64,000 nucleotides of DNA from Hericium rajendrae (Eukaryota; Basidiomycota; Agaricomycetes; Russulales; Hericiaceae), in contig CM065880.1 in the NCBI GenBank assembly GCA_033439255.1, positions 2,976,001 through 3,040,000 of the forward strand, given 5' to 3'. Below the pieces are notes generated by a model. The model was not told the origin of the DNA. It saw only the letters and a list, made by a program, of their open reading frames with translations, and ran no database searches. Below are positions 12,802 through 25,513 of the stretch, piece after piece (the first letter of the stretch is position 1; every line of letters begins with the position of its first letter). The position numbers were made by a program, and so were the translations under genes.

Positions 12802-14230
12802 ATGTCGGGGAACGTGAGGCACCCGGTGCGGTCCGCAGATCTAGTGGTTCTGCTCGTCTTTCCTTCTTTCTGCGCAGCTCAGCAAGCTTTGTGGCCGGCC
12901 CGCATAGCCTCTTGTAGCGTGCTCGCCTTACTTCAATGCTTGGGAATCTACAGGCAATGGTACTCTTGGACCAGCGAATGTTTGGGTCGCTTCTGTCACC
13001 AAGAGTGCGTTTCCTCATATATCATTCATGCTTGGGCTGACGGCCTACCGGTGCGTCAGACGCCGACGCTCGGTTGGGCGGGTATCTTAGAGTTGACGGC
13101 GTACCGTGTCGGTCGTTTGCGCGTTATTCTCTTGGCGAGAGCACTATGAACGTTACTAACGCCTTGATTACACCTACTCGTTCGACATGGACTATGCCAG
13201 CTGGTCCAATGGAAATTAAAATCACTTTCTTTGACCCTACAGACGTAGGCAGTCAGAATGTCGACGTCGAGATGGTTCTCTGACGGGTCTTCATAGCCCG
13301 GAAACTGGACACGTCAGTCAATACCGTTCTCCTACTTTAATTTGGACGCTACTTCCCTCGACGGGCAACCACATAACGTTCAGGTGTATTCCGATGTTAG
13401 CGCTCGTCAGTATCTCCGTTCTAGTTTCGCCAAAATGCAGAGTTGACATTATTTTTCAGAATGGAATTCCGGGAATCAGAATGCCAATGTCCAATGGGAC
13501 GCACATGCCGATTCATACAAGATATATCATGAAGCGACGCTCGCCGAACAGACGACGTTCAAGGAGATTGCACAACAGGGGGACTGGGGAACACTGTACT
13601 TCGGCATGAGACTGGTACGAAACCGATGTCCTTTTCGAAAGTCTCATTGAGCACCCAATCTCGATTAGGATCAAAATTCTAGAGTCGCATACAAGACTGG
13701 CCATCAGAACGACGTTCGCGAATAATTTCATGTCGAAGGGAAGCTTGACCTTGGCGAAGACACAAATTTTTGAGGTACCCAGAAGTGAGTCAAAGCCCGT
13801 TCGACAATCGAGTATCGACTTCAAAACTATAATTTATTGCTTCTGTCGATCGTTGTTAGGGAGTGGGTTTGAAAAAGTCAACCCGCAACACAATATGTTC
13901 TCCCCAGTAGTCTCCGTTACTGCCCTCGGTAACGAAGACAATCGCTCCCCACCAGATAAGACATCCTCCGACATGGTGGTAACCCGTCATGGCAACAGAT
14001 TACCGCATGCGACGTTGCGAACTACTTACATGCGAGCGTACTCTGAGAAAAGCGTGTTTCATGCACGTCCTCAGGACTCCATCTTACCACGGCACGAAAA
14101 TATGGTTTCGATAGTTTTGTAAGGGAATCGTTGGTTCCCACAGGCATTGAGAGAGACAGCAGACATTCTATAATCTAGCCGACGTGAAAGAATTGTCACT
14201 GAGCGTGAACGCTTGGTGAACGCAACATAC
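12802..14230 (+). pseudogene. Decayed glutaminase-A-like gene (DUF4965/DUF5127 family)
   Basis: Fragments of a fungal glutaminase-A-type secreted enzyme lie in order but in different frames. A signal-peptide-like start (VVLLVFPSFCAAQQALWPA, near 12840-12895) is followed by SPYFNAW and GTLGPANVWVASVTKSAFP (12930-13010), which follow an in-frame TAG. Then come GYLRVDGVP (near 13080), NVTNALITPTRSTWTMPAG with MEIKITFFDP (13142-13245), and HADSYKIYHEATLAEQTTFK with QGDWGTLYFGMR (13505-13612). Stops and frame changes separate every block, and weaker similarity continues to about 14230. The C-terminal domains were not found. The copy cannot encode the enzyme. The family would normally hydrolyse glutamine outside the cell. 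An intact paralogue elsewhere in the genome is expected but not visible here. Confidence 0.75.
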
Positions 14231-14610
14231 TCACAATCAGACGGCGACGGGCCGGTCGGCACGGCATCTAGCGCATATACTTACCCGAACGGGTTTCCTC
14301 CCGGTTTGCGGTTGGTTTCGAAGACTTCTCGTCCTCCCCTCACGATATCAGCTAAGTTACGACGTCCTCACTGGACGCCTTGGTCAGTGCGTTCAACCTG
14401 CGTCAAACAAAGGCGACGGGACTACAGGACTTCGTCGACTCGTGACGAGGGCGCGCCGACTGAACCAGGAAGGACGGAAGGAGTGTGTTAACGAGTATCG
14501 GTACGTTGTGCAATCATTACTCCTTCGCAGCGCTATCCTGCTGCTTTTTCTATGTTTTGAAGATAGATTGCTGAGCATTATGTGTTAATTTGCAGGTACC
14601 AGGCACCGTA
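14231..14610. other. Upstream region of the Ser-rich membrane-protein gene
   Basis: No gene was recognised. A splice acceptor-like TTGCAG at about 14590-14595, just before the start codon, suggests an intron in the 5' leader of the next gene. Confidence 0.35.
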
Positions 14611-17560
14611 ATGCAGTCGATTCTGTCACGTTTCCGAACCCGGGCTGTTAGCCAGACCACTACCGATTCCTCGCAGTCATTGCCTGGGCCGATCACTCCG
14701 ACGAACCTAACGACCCCACCTCATGAATTTCCGACAAATGATCATACGAATAAAGTACGAGCATCCCCGATACAACGAAAGATATACCCGGGAGTGAATA
14801 CCCTCCTCGAAGAATATGCGTCCCAACCGTCACCTGTCGATGAACGGCAAATCCGGAGACATTCCATTGACAACTACGTCGCGACCCCATTGAGACCGCG
14901 TCGAACCAGTGTCTCCGCTGCTCCAGCAGCCTCTCACCAGCATGAGGAGACATCGCGTTCGATGACACCCTCATCTGGCCAATCTTCGACAGGCCGGTTT
15001 TTGTCACGCATATCTTCGATCGCGACCCCAGGCGAATGGTCCACCTTTGGCCGTCCAAAGAAGCCTGTTTCTCCAGGTCTGACCGAGTTTGGCGAGCAGC
15101 CCTCGGCATGGCTCAATCGCGCTCGAGGCAAGGACAGAGCAGGCAGCATGCGCTCCTCCACAACGCACAACCGCTCCTCCCAGCCGTCGAGCGGCGCCAC
15201 ACCGTCCAAGACCCCCAGCCGCAAATCATCCGATCGGCATATAGACATCACGAACAAGGAAAACACAGACATACCCACCAGACCCGATACCCATTCCCCC
15301 GCTAGCATCATACCTCACTCTAATAACACCCCCTCATCGCAGTCTCAATCGCTTTCGTCTCGCTTTGCACGCATGGCTACACCCGTCGCTCGTCAGCTCG
15401 GCTTTGACTCACCTCATACATTTGGAAATCCGTCTCCTCACGGGCGCGGCCGTCCGGACGCGTCTCCCCCGCCACCACTCCCGCCACTTGATCATCCGGA
15501 GCTCGCTGCCGCTCTCCTACCACGATCCCATTCTCTCGGAAGCGCACCCGTTATCTTGGACTGCGACGCCGAAGGACGCCTCCATCCCGCGCTGTTCCCA
15601 CCAAACAAGACGTATCCCCCGCGGACGGGGCACGAATCGCGCGTTCGCACGCGAAGCAACGTCGAATCTACGGGCGCGGAGACATTCGGGCATGCGGTTC
15701 GCCCGTCGCGCAGCATGCCCCGTGCGCAGAGCATCTTCCATTCCTCGCGCCAGAAGCGTCTTAGCCGCTCGTCGCCGTCCGGTAGCAAGTCTTCACGGAC
15801 CGGCAGCAAGTCCTCACCGTCTGGCAGCAAGGCCGAGCGCGCCCCTACAGCGCAGAGCCGTCGCGCGAGCGCCGACCTATTTTCGCGCCAAGCGGCTGCT
15901 GGCGTCTCCGGTAGCGACGCTCCCGCCGAGCACCAGTCGGACTGGGCTGCGCGGGTTTCTGAAGAAATGATTCGGCTTTCGCTCGAAAGCAGCATCGCCG
16001 ACGAGTTCGGGGTGACTTCCCGCTCGGGAAGCTCCGGCGCCGGAAGCCGGCCGGGATCGGCGCAGAACAAGGCAGCACGTGGACCCACGGTGCCTAAGTC
16101 GGCAGGCTCAGCGTCTTCGCCATCTTTTCCATCAACTATCCCCACCATCCCGCCTCTCTCCCCCTCCCTGTTTGCGTCCTTTGGGCTCTCCGGAAGTCCT
16201 CGCAACTTTTCGATCGAGGAATCAGGCGCATCGGCCGAGGATTCCAGATCTGACGGCCTGCCCAATACATCCGGTGTCGCCGGCGACCATTCGTTTATCT
16301 CGTGGGGTACGGAGGACAGAAAGCGTCCGAGGAGCATGCAGGATCAGAGCAGGAATGCAGGAAGGGGTTCTGGGAGCGTGACTGAGAAAAAGGCGCTGCG
16401 CAGTTCTTTGAAAACGCGACCTGCGAATGGCGGCTCGTTATCTGGCCAGGGCCAAAGGGCGAATGAGCCCATCGCGTCGTCATCAAAACATGCAGATGCG
16501 AGCTCGCCTTTCTCCATACCCTCAGTCTCTGTCACAGTCCCTACACCTACCGAGATGACGACGACACGCCTCGCCCGATCTCTCAGCGATTCTTCTGCAC
16601 CCCGAACACCCATTCGCTCCAACAGCTCGAAAGGGAAACGCAAAGTTGGAGAATTGGATCTGACGCCGCCGGAGCTGAAGTCCATCCAGAAGTCAACGTC
16701 CTTCGCACTTCCTTCAGATTCCCGAGGTGAGTCACTGCGGCTTATCTGCAGACCAGCGGTCTATGTCATAATTGTCTGGACCATGCGGCTGACGCGTGCC
16801 CGATCTCTGTCCAGAACCTCAACGCACATCCGCACACGCACCCTCATCGTACCACCGAAAACGCGCTCGTTTATTCTCGCCGCTCCCTACGCCGACCCAC
16901 TCCCGTCCAGGCTCTACCCAGCCCCCACACGCCCACAACACCGGCACCGCGTCCAGCCGGACCAGCTCACGTGCGCCTGCCCAGGCCGCACAGAGCAGCA
17001 TCTCGCGTGCGCAGTCCATGCGCTCCGCTCGCGCGAGCGCAAATGCGGACCACCATCATGGTGCCGAGTCCGATCGACGGCGCAGCCTCTCGCAGGTGTC
17101 CATACCCATCAGCGCGTTGGTCACGCCGCACGCGCCGTCCGTCGGACGCTCATCCCAGTTCCACATGCGCGATCCCCGACGTCCGCCACGCAAACTTGAG
17201 ACGCCATGGTCACTGCGTCTCCGTTCTGCAGAGGAAGATGGCTCGCCGGTGCAGGCGTGGCTCTTCTTCATCGGCTTCGTCCTATTTCCTTTGTGGTGGC
17301 TTGCGTCCGTGCTGCCCACGCCGCAGACACGCGAGCTGGGCGCCGACACCGAGAAGGCCGTCACGCTTGACGACCCCCAGATCGAATTCGGTGCGTTTTG
17401 ATTTAATCGTCGCGTTGTGCGAGATGCGGTGACTGAAACGGCGCCATCCCTGGATGCAGATGCAAAATCGTGGCGTTTCCGATGCCGCATTATGTCCGCC
17501 GTCTCGCTCGTCACGTACATCCCGTTCATCGTCCTCATCGCGGTCTTCGCGCCGCGATAG
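14611..17560 (+). CDS. Long Ser-rich protein with two C-terminal transmembrane segments
   Basis: No family was recognised. The ATG at 14611 starts MQSILSRFRTRAVSQ; the in-frame codon 21 nt upstream is TTG. Exons are 14611-16726, 16815-17390 and 17460-17560, joined by GT-AG introns that keep the frame. About the first 900 residues are disordered and rich in Ser, Pro, Arg and Thr, with a Ser-Ser-Pro/Gly-Ser-Lys repeat near 15770-15830 and a possible helical patch (WAARVSEEMIRLSLESSIADEF, near 15945-16010, quoted here as WAARVSEEMIRL). The C-terminus has a hydrophobic segment AWLFFIGFVLFPLWWLASVL (near 17255-17314) and a second one VTYIPFIVLIAVFAPR at the very end. This suggests a tail-anchored or hairpin membrane protein with a large cytosolic, probably phosphorylated, region. 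Localisation and function are unknown. Confidence 0.8.
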
Positions 17561-18292
17561 CACCCGCTTCGTCGCTCCTCTCCGTTTCCCTGGGACTGTA
17601 GCGCTGTGTTTTTATTCCGTATGTGGTTGAATCTGGTTCTGGACGATGGGCTCTCGCATTCCGCTCGCTGAACTCCGACCTGTTGTCATTCGTTTGTATC
17701 GTACCCTATGCTGTGTACGCATTGGACATCGCGCTGTGCATTTTTAGTAGTAGAGTTGGAGTGGCATGTTTTGTTAGATACTATACCTCACGTTCAAGTA
17801 GTAGGTTATGTAGTAGCACCCGTAGATGGACGGTGCATTAGCTAGCGGCCTCCCGCGCGACGGACGCCCGGACTCTGAATATGCAGACTGCAGATTTGCT
17901 TCCGTTGTACTCTCCCAAAGGCAGACCTTGACAGAGTGATGATGAGTCGACCTCTCTGATCAAGTTCCGTAGGGTGATCCTTGTTCTTGCCTCATGTTCG
18001 TCCTTGCACAAGACATGCCTATTCTTATCGCAAAGGCTATATAAAGGTCGGCTTTATGCTTCTACGCTTACAGCAATCTCCGAAGGGGGATTACAAGATC
18101 AGGGTTCGATGATGCACATGTTGCGGGGCTAATGCTATGTACAGTATGTGAGAACGGCGCAATGCAGGGCTGCAGTGCAGGCACGCTGCATGGAAGCGAG
18201 CTTATAACCTGCTGTACACGTCGTCGCCGGGCATGTACCTCTAGTGTGCCCTTTCGCCGCAGGACCTCTGCCCTCCGCATACTCGGACGACG
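17561..18292. other. Intergenic region before the potassium transporter
   Basis: Contains the 3' UTR of the Ser-rich gene and the promoter of the transporter. A TATA-like GCTATATAAAGG near 18037-18048 lies about 245 bp before the start codon. No other gene was seen. Confidence 0.4.
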
Positions 18293-21200
18293 ATGGCGGA
18301 TCCGAGGACACGCGCGCTCTGGCACCAGGCTGTTGAGTCCCTCAACTTCTATCGCATCCATTGGATTTACTTGTGAGTCTTATGTTGATCTTTCTTATGG
18401 GAAGGGAGGATTGCTGAGCGGCCTACAGTACACTCACGCCTCTTATTCTGTCCGCCGTGTTCTTTGCGTCCAATGGGCAATTCCATATCTCGTATACCGA
18501 CGCGCTGTTCACGTGTGTCAGCGCGATGACCGGGACTGGGCTTGCGACCATAGATCTGAGCAGTCTGACGGGCTGGCAGCAGGCCATTCTATTCATCATG
18601 AACATCATCGGGAGTCCGGTACGTGGTCCATTTCACTCCCCACTCACGGCGTTGACACGGCGTTCATCGCGGAAATGCAGGCGCTCGTGGCGTGGTTCGC
18701 GGTGTTGGTGCGCAGACGGTACTTCATGGAGCACCTCGAGCAGTACGTGCGCACCGAGTTCGAGCGCACGAAGACGCGCGACGTGTGGACGTCGCCGACG
18801 CTGTGGACGCCGACGCTGTGGACGCCGCGCGGCCGCGCCATGTCGCGGCGGCAGACGGCCGCCGCGAACGAGAGCAACAGCGCGACGCTCGTGAACCGCT
18901 CGGGCGCGGACGCGGGGCCGCGGCGGCTGCCCTCGGAGATGATCCGGCGGCTCGACACCGATGTTGGGCTGACGGTGACGAGCTCGCCGGTCGAGATGGA
19001 GTATGCGGAGAAGGAGAAGGTCTTGTCGGATGCGGGGGAGAAGGGCGCGGCGAGTTCGCAGGAGAAGGTGTTGTCGAGTTCGCCGGAGCGGATGGCGTCG
19101 GGTGATTTGAGGGAGGAGGAGGAGCGGCAGGTGCAGGACTTTGGCATGACGAGGGCCCCGCAAGTCGAGTTCGAGCTTCGACAACGCAGTATGGTTATTT
19201 TTTCGCTCATTTCTGTATATTCTAAAGTAGGGAGCGTAGGGCCGAAACCAACGCGCGGCAAGACAATTCTCATGACAGCCGACCCGAAGCACCAGGACGA
19301 CTCCTTCGGCGGCTTTGGCGATCCCATAAAAATAGCCAACCGCGCGTTCAAGCGATTCATGCCCAAGACGCATGCGCGCCTCGAGCGGAAGATGACTATG
19401 CCCGTCGTCTCCCGGCTGGTCTCGAACCGCGGAGATGCGCCTGCAGGTGCGACTGCTGTCTCGTATCTCTCCTTCGAGGCACATGTGGGCCGCAACTCGC
19501 GGTTCCACGGGCTGTCCGACGAAGACTGCGAGGAGCTGGGCGGCGTGGAGTTTCGCGCACTGACGGCGCTGGTTTGGATCGTTCCCTTGGTAGGCACATG
19601 TATCTCAAGAGACCTCAGCGGAAGACTCACGATGATCTGATAGTTTTTCTTTACCTCGCTCTTGATACCCTTTGCGGTCGTTGCGCCGTACATGTCTATA
19701 CCCCGATGGAAGGATGTCTTCCTGCCACCGCAACAGCACAGGCCGATAAACCCCGTCTGGTAGGTCCTTGCATTGTAAACACGATGTCCGAGGAAATACT
19801 TGACTCTAGGAAAGGTACTCCATTTTCGAAATTGTCGGTGCATGGGCGAATACCGGCATGTCGCTAGTGGACCAGAACCTTGTTCCGTTTCAGAGAGCAT
19901 ACCCTCTCCTGGTGATGCTGATCTATGTCGGCGTCGCTGGCAATACTGGGTTTGTACGTTTATTGTTTTGCGGTTGTCATGTTGTACCGAACTAGACTGA
20001 CTTGCTTGCCCCTGTAGCCCATCTTGTAAGTCACCTCGTGGTATTTGCGAGATTTCTGTTAAACGATGCCAAAACGTAGCTTGCGTTTTCTCATGTAAGG
20101 CGTTCCTTTAGCGACGACTTGCACTACGTTCTATTGACCGCGATGCCTCACAGTTGGATCATCTACAAGCTCTGCCCTCAACAATCCCAGCTAAGGGAGA
20201 CACTGCATTTCCTTCTCGACCATCCTCGTAGATGCTTCATATACCTTTTCCCGTCCCGTCAAACTTGGTTCCTTTTCATAGTCCTTGTCTTCCTCAAGTA
20301 TGCCTCGCAATTCTTCAGCATAACGACTTGTTGACAGACCTCATCCTTTCATACAGCATTACTGACTGGTTCTTCTTTTTGGTCCTTGATATCGGTAATC
20401 CGGCTATAGACGCCATCCCCGTCGGGGTGAGGGTCCTCCTCGGCGTCGTACAGGCTGTCGCTGTGCGTCTTGCGGGCTTCGCGACAATATCGATCTCCGC
20501 GCTCGCGCCTGCTGTCAAGTGAGCCATTCATTCACGACCTCTCTCCCCTTCGCTGATAGCCGCCAGAATTTTGTACCTTGTTATGATGTACGTCTCGGCA
20601 TATCCCATCGCCATGAGGTACGTGAGTTTTCGCACTTATAGTCATGGCCGGCGCTGAGGGAAGTAGTATTCGTGCCACGAACGTCTATGAGGAGAAATCG
20701 CTTGGAATCTTCGACGAGGATAGCGACGATGACGAGAGTATCGAGGACGAGGCTGACTATCCCAAGACCGAGTCCCGGGTCTCGATTATGGGGCGATACT
20801 TGGGCCGGCATGTCCGCAGGCAACTAGCTTTTGGTAGGTGCGCCTTTTTCAGTCGAGGGCATTTCTCATGATGGTGTACAGACATGTGGTGGCTCGCGGG
20901 AGCGCTGTTCCTCATCTGCATAGTGGAGGTGCGCTCATTCTGCTTTTTGTGATGGCGTTGTGTTGACGAAGAACAATTCATGCCAGCGAGGCAACATTGA
21001 CAACCCGGATAATGCAGCCTGGTTTAATCTTTTCAGCATTAGTGAGTTCCATTCGACAAGGCTTGTTCACGAGCTGACCATTGTAGTCTTCGAGATGGTC
21101 TCCGCATACAGTACCGTCGGACTGAGTCTCGGTATCCCAACGGTGCGGCCATCTCTCGTTCTTCCATGGTCCACATAGTGACGCGATCCATGGTCTCGCT

Positions 21201-21436
21201 CGCAGGCGAACTACTCATTCAGCGGCGCTATGCACATTTTGTCGAAGGTTCTGATCATGGCGGTCATGCTACGTGGACGGCACCGCGGTCTTCCCGTCGC
21301 GCTCGATCGCGCCATACTGCTGCCAAAGGAGTTCCTCGAGAGAGCAAGCGAAAAGGCCCGGCAGATCAAGCGAGACGAGGCGCGAGAGAAGTATCTGGCC
21401 AGACGGAGAGCGAGGGAGAAGGAGGAGAGTGCCTAG
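18293..21436 (+). CDS. TRK1: Trk-type potassium transporter
   Basis: Plasma-membrane high-affinity K+ uptake protein of the fungal Trk family. The ATG at 18293 gives MADPRTRALWHQAVESLNFY. Exon 1 (18293-18372) joins at 18429 and exon 2 ends at 18618, with the next exon starting at 18681. Further short introns follow to the TAG at 21434-21436. The selectivity-loop blocks are visible: FTCVSAMTGTGLATID (near 18510-18555), GAWANTGMSLVDQNLVPF (near 19838-19890) and FEMVSAYSTVGLSLGIP (near 21090-21140). Between the first two membrane-pore units is a long hydrophilic cytosolic insert (about 18720-19300), typical of fungal Trk proteins, here with a tandem repeat reading SPTLWTPTLWTP. A second acidic cytosolic stretch (FDEDSDDDESIEDEADY) lies near 20710-20760. 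The end is a basic Lys/Arg-rich tail. Family assignment is confident; the symbol follows the yeast homologue. Confidence 0.9.
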
Positions 21437-22693
21437 GACTGGAGCTTAGATGCGTACTTTCTTGTGATACCATAGATATCCATACAGGTCTCGGTGCTTT
21501 ATGTACGTCGTTCGCTTAGCTCTATAATTTACGGTCGTTTGCTACTTGTCTGGGAGGACCTGCGAGATCTATAGCAAAGTTCTGTATGCGTAAGTTGCGC
21601 GCTGGTTAATTCTTTCACGTTAACCTTATAAAAATTTGAAGTCCTTTAGGCTCTTTTTAGGCCCTGATATACTTTCATCAATAATCAAAAAGGCGCTCGT
21701 TTCCTAATGATACATATACACTGCCAACCACTTGATCGGGCGCTGTCACCGATATTTCGGGATCTCCGGTTGCCCGAGATCCGGATTCGTGGTAGCCATG
21801 AGTCCCTCCGATCGCATAGAGCCATGAATCAAACTCACGGTTTTCACGATTGGGCGAGATTGGTGGTAGCACGAAATCAGTTCACGCGGCCCGAGAATGT
21901 CCGCGCTATTTCCTGTCAAAGGGGCAGCCGCGTCATGGCAGGAGAGGTCCCCTCGGGACCGAACGCGACCGTCTGCGACCGTTGCGACCGTGTGCGACCG
22001 TAGACCGTAGAGGGCGCAGCGGCAGCAAAACGATGACGATCCCGTCACGTGACTTCGCGTAAACACTTTAACGAGAGCGAGGGGAATTTCTTAAACACTT
22101 TACAGCTGTTTGCAGAAAGGATGACAGTCCACGCCGCGTGAAGACTTGCCGTGGCGTCATCGGTCCTTCGCCGAATTGAGGGCGCCGCGCCTCGGCTTAG
22201 CTCTTGCTGCCTCTTACTGTACATCCTCTCTGCATTATTCCTTGTACATCTACTTGATTACTGTCCTGATTTCAGCTAGTAGATTCAGAAAATATAATCA
22301 TAAGCTCAGTAAGAGGTAAATAGTTAGACTGGTGACCGAGTCTCTAAAACACAACGAGGCGGGGAGGGTTGTGTATATAAATAGTAGTGAATGGAAGCGA
22401 GAGACCTCAGCACGCAATGTACATGTCGCGCCCAATTTGGCAAAGGCGGGATTCCGATGACGCCACGAGAATCCCTACGGGGCGGACACTGTCATCATTT
22501 TTCCAAACGGCTGTAACGAGAGCGAGGGGAATTTCTTGCTAAGTCGAAAGGGGCGTCATCAGCGTCATCGACGGCGTCGCGCGCGCACGCGCCGTCGGCG
22601 GCACCCTCTTTTGTCACGGCGAGGTGCGGGGAACACAGTAGTATTATTGGAGCATAAAATACATGAGAATCGTGGGCAACAAAATTGAGAAAA
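21437..22693. other. Intergenic region with a 24-bp direct repeat
   Basis: No gene was recognised. Features seen: a CGACCGT-type tandem motif at about 21963-22012; two copies of the same 24-bp sequence (22069-22092 and 22514-22537, starting TAACGAGAGCGAGG); and a TATA-like TGTATATAAATAG near 22372-22384. This may be the edge of the mobile-element island to the right. Confidence 0.45.
22069..22537. repeat. Pair of 24-bp direct repeats 445 bp apart
   Basis: The sequence beginning TAACGAGAGCGAGG and ending AATTTCTT occurs at 22069-22092 and, without mismatch, at 22514-22537. The flanks differ. It could be a short terminal direct repeat, a remnant of a deletion or insertion, or a shared regulatory element. 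It is not long enough to identify an element type. Confidence 0.5.
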
Positions 22694-22893
22694 TCAAAAA
22701 AGCGTTGAGAATGTCATGAAAATCGTCAAGGATATTCGTCGAGGCGGCGCGCGAGTGGCGGCGGCGGCGACGGCATGGTCGATGGCAGCGCAGCTACGGC
22801 GCGAGGGAGTATGAGGATGTACCGGCCATCTCGAGCACCGCGCGACGTCGAGCGCCGCGCCGCCGCCAGCGTCACCACCTAGTTGCCGCCAGC

Positions 22894-22938
22894 AGTGGCG
22901 GCGGCGGCGGCGGCGGTCGTCGTCGTCGTCGTCGTTGG
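22894..22938. repeat. GGC/GTC trinucleotide microsatellite
   Basis: A run of GGC units followed by a run of GTC units inside the C-terminal part of the decayed transposase gene. On the minus strand it encodes consecutive Asp and Arg codons just after the LLAGGAAAND segment. Probably replication-slippage expansion. Confidence 0.7.
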
Positions 22939-25513
22939 CAGCAGCACCACCTGCCAGCAGCGCCTCGAGCCCCGCGGCATCGCCGTCTGAGAGGCAGTCG
23001 ACGCACAGGCACTTCTTGCCGGACGCGTACTTGATGAGGTCGTCGGCGCGGGGCTGCAGCGTAAGGTTGTCGTAGAGCAGGAAGAGGACGACGCCGTCGC
23101 CGTCGACAAACAATCGGTCCTGCAGGAAGCCGCCAAATGTGATTTGCTCGAGCAACAGCGAAGAGACGTGGTCGCCGCGCAGCACGAGCGCCTCGTAGAA
23201 GGCACGGACGGTGGCCAGAAAGACGTTGACATGGAAGTTCTTCCCCAACGAGAAGATGCCCTCGGGCTGGGGCCACTTCGGAGGCTCGTCGGGGACATCG
23301 AGGCGCATGAGCGCACGCCATCTGAGCAGTAGTCACGGCGGTGGTTCTCGACGCCGCGCACGCCAGAAATGTATTTGATGGTGCGGCAGCGCTTGCACGT
23401 CTGCGGCTGGCATTGCTGGCGAAAGGACATGTGAGCATGGAATGGTGCACGGCGCATGGCGCGACTGAGGGCACGCACCTTCCCTTCACGATCGCGACCG
23501 CCGCTGCCGTTCTTCAGCCGCCGTCGTGAGGAGCGGTACGGCGTGGCAATGCTCCTTCCAAAACTTCTCGGACGGCACCATTCCGGGCTTCTTTGACCTG
23601 TTAGCTGGGAGTGAAGGACAGCGGGACAGTGTCATAAGCATATCAAAGGAAAAGCAGTATATATATTACTCACACACGAAATCGCCCGAAATAAGATGCT
23701 TGAGGACCATGTCCTCGACATCAGGCAGCTTATCGGACAGCGCAGACGGGTGCTTGAACACTGGCGTTGGCAAGTTCTTCTCGGAGAACCTCAGCGCGAG
23801 GCGCTCGTTGTACGTCTGTGTCGCCGCCGCCCATTTGCGGCCATTCATGGAGTACGTCGCCCATTGTTGCTCGGCGCGGACCTCCATATAGATGAAGAAT
23901 TCGAGGCCCTTCTCGATGACGAGCGCATGCGCGTTGATTTGCGTGAACCTCGTCCACATCCTCTCTGAGCGCGAGAGGCCGCGTGGTGTTGCGGGAGTGG
24001 GCAGGCGCACCGTGAGCGCGGCCGTCTGTGCAGATGCAGCAGACGGCATGGCCACCTGTGTGGACGTGGCAGAGGGCACGGCTGTCTCTGTTGTGGCCAT
24101 CCCTAGTAGATGCGCCATTTCTGCAGTTGCAGCAGAGGGCGCGGCCGTTTCTGCAGTTGCAGCAGCGGGCGCCGTCGCCGCCGTCTGTGCGGATGTGGTT
24201 GACAGCGTGTGGGGCTGGGATTCGGTTCGGGTGTCGAGCCCGACGGCGCTGCATCATCAGGGCTGGCCGTAGGTGGCACACCTCGAGAGGGTGGCTTGTG
24301 GGTCTTGTAGAAGGCATGGATGGGCATCCGACCTGCGGTCGTCCTCTGCGTGATGAGCTGTTGATCGTGGAGGCCTACCGAGGAGAATCAATATTTGCAA
24401 ATCACAAGACTCAGCAGCTCGATGCAGACACTTACTGGTGCCTTTGCTCTGCGTTGAGCAGTGGCAGCAGCAAGACAGACCTTCTTCGCTGCAGGCCCGC
24501 CCGTGCTTGACGAATCGGCAGTGGCACCGACAGGCTGTTTGGCCTTCCGCTTGAGTCGAGCAGCCTCTGCCTGCGAGCGTGACGCTTGCAGGGGAGGACG
24601 TGCTGGTGCTGTTGCAGCGCTGGTGGCGGTCACGTTCATGCGAGGAATGAGCAGAGTCGGCGCTGGAAGCAGAGTCGCGCTCGCATGAAGGACGGCATGG
24701 TACTGTTGCGGCACGCTGGCGGTATGTTCGCATTCGCGTTGATCGCCAGTGTTGTCCACGTCAGCTGTAAGGTCCTGGCACAGAAAGTAAGCTGTCAGTT
24801 CATGACAAGAAAATTACAGCAAAAGATGATATGAACTCACAATAATGCCCTCATCCTCACCCGGGCCTGTTGTTGCTGATGGTGCTTTAAGCGATGCCCG
24901 CGTCGGCTTTGCTGGTCGACAGAAGTCCTTCAGGTTCGATGCGCATCTTGCCACAGATGGCTTGACACATGCTCCTGTCGCAATCCTCATGGTCTTCGAG
25001 CTGTTCCAGTAGGTCCGCCGGCTTTGCATTGTCATCGCCGTCTTCTTTCATCCGAATGAGGCCGCCATACGTCTCTGCATCCACAGAATGACGGAGGCCG
25101 AACTGCTCGTCACTCGGGACAATGAGCATTTTGGGCCGGTGTGCGAGCTGGTTGTGCTTCTTCTGACCCCGGTGTGCCTTTGCATCGACAAGAGAGTTCC
25201 ATAGCACGGCATTATGGTTGACGAGTCGGAGGTGATGAGAGCCGTAGGTGGACATGACGAAGTTGGAGGTCTTTCCAGAAGACCAGGCGATACGGAGGTT
25301 GCGGCGGAGCACATGATCGTGGCCCAACGCGATGAAGACCTCAATACCGCATGCGTGTGACCGCATTATCGAATTCCAACCCTTGTGTGATCCCTGATGC
25401 GGCTGCCATCAGAAGCGACGTCCTGCACAACTCACGTCAAACAGCCCTTCTTGATATGCAGCATCTGAGCTGCGTGAACCTGTGTGCCGTGAACATGTCA
25501 GTTATTTAGCATC

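Noticed and set aside
15492-16337. 281-residue open frame on the minus strand
   Set aside because: Antisense to the Ser-rich coding exon with no start context or motif. Shadow.
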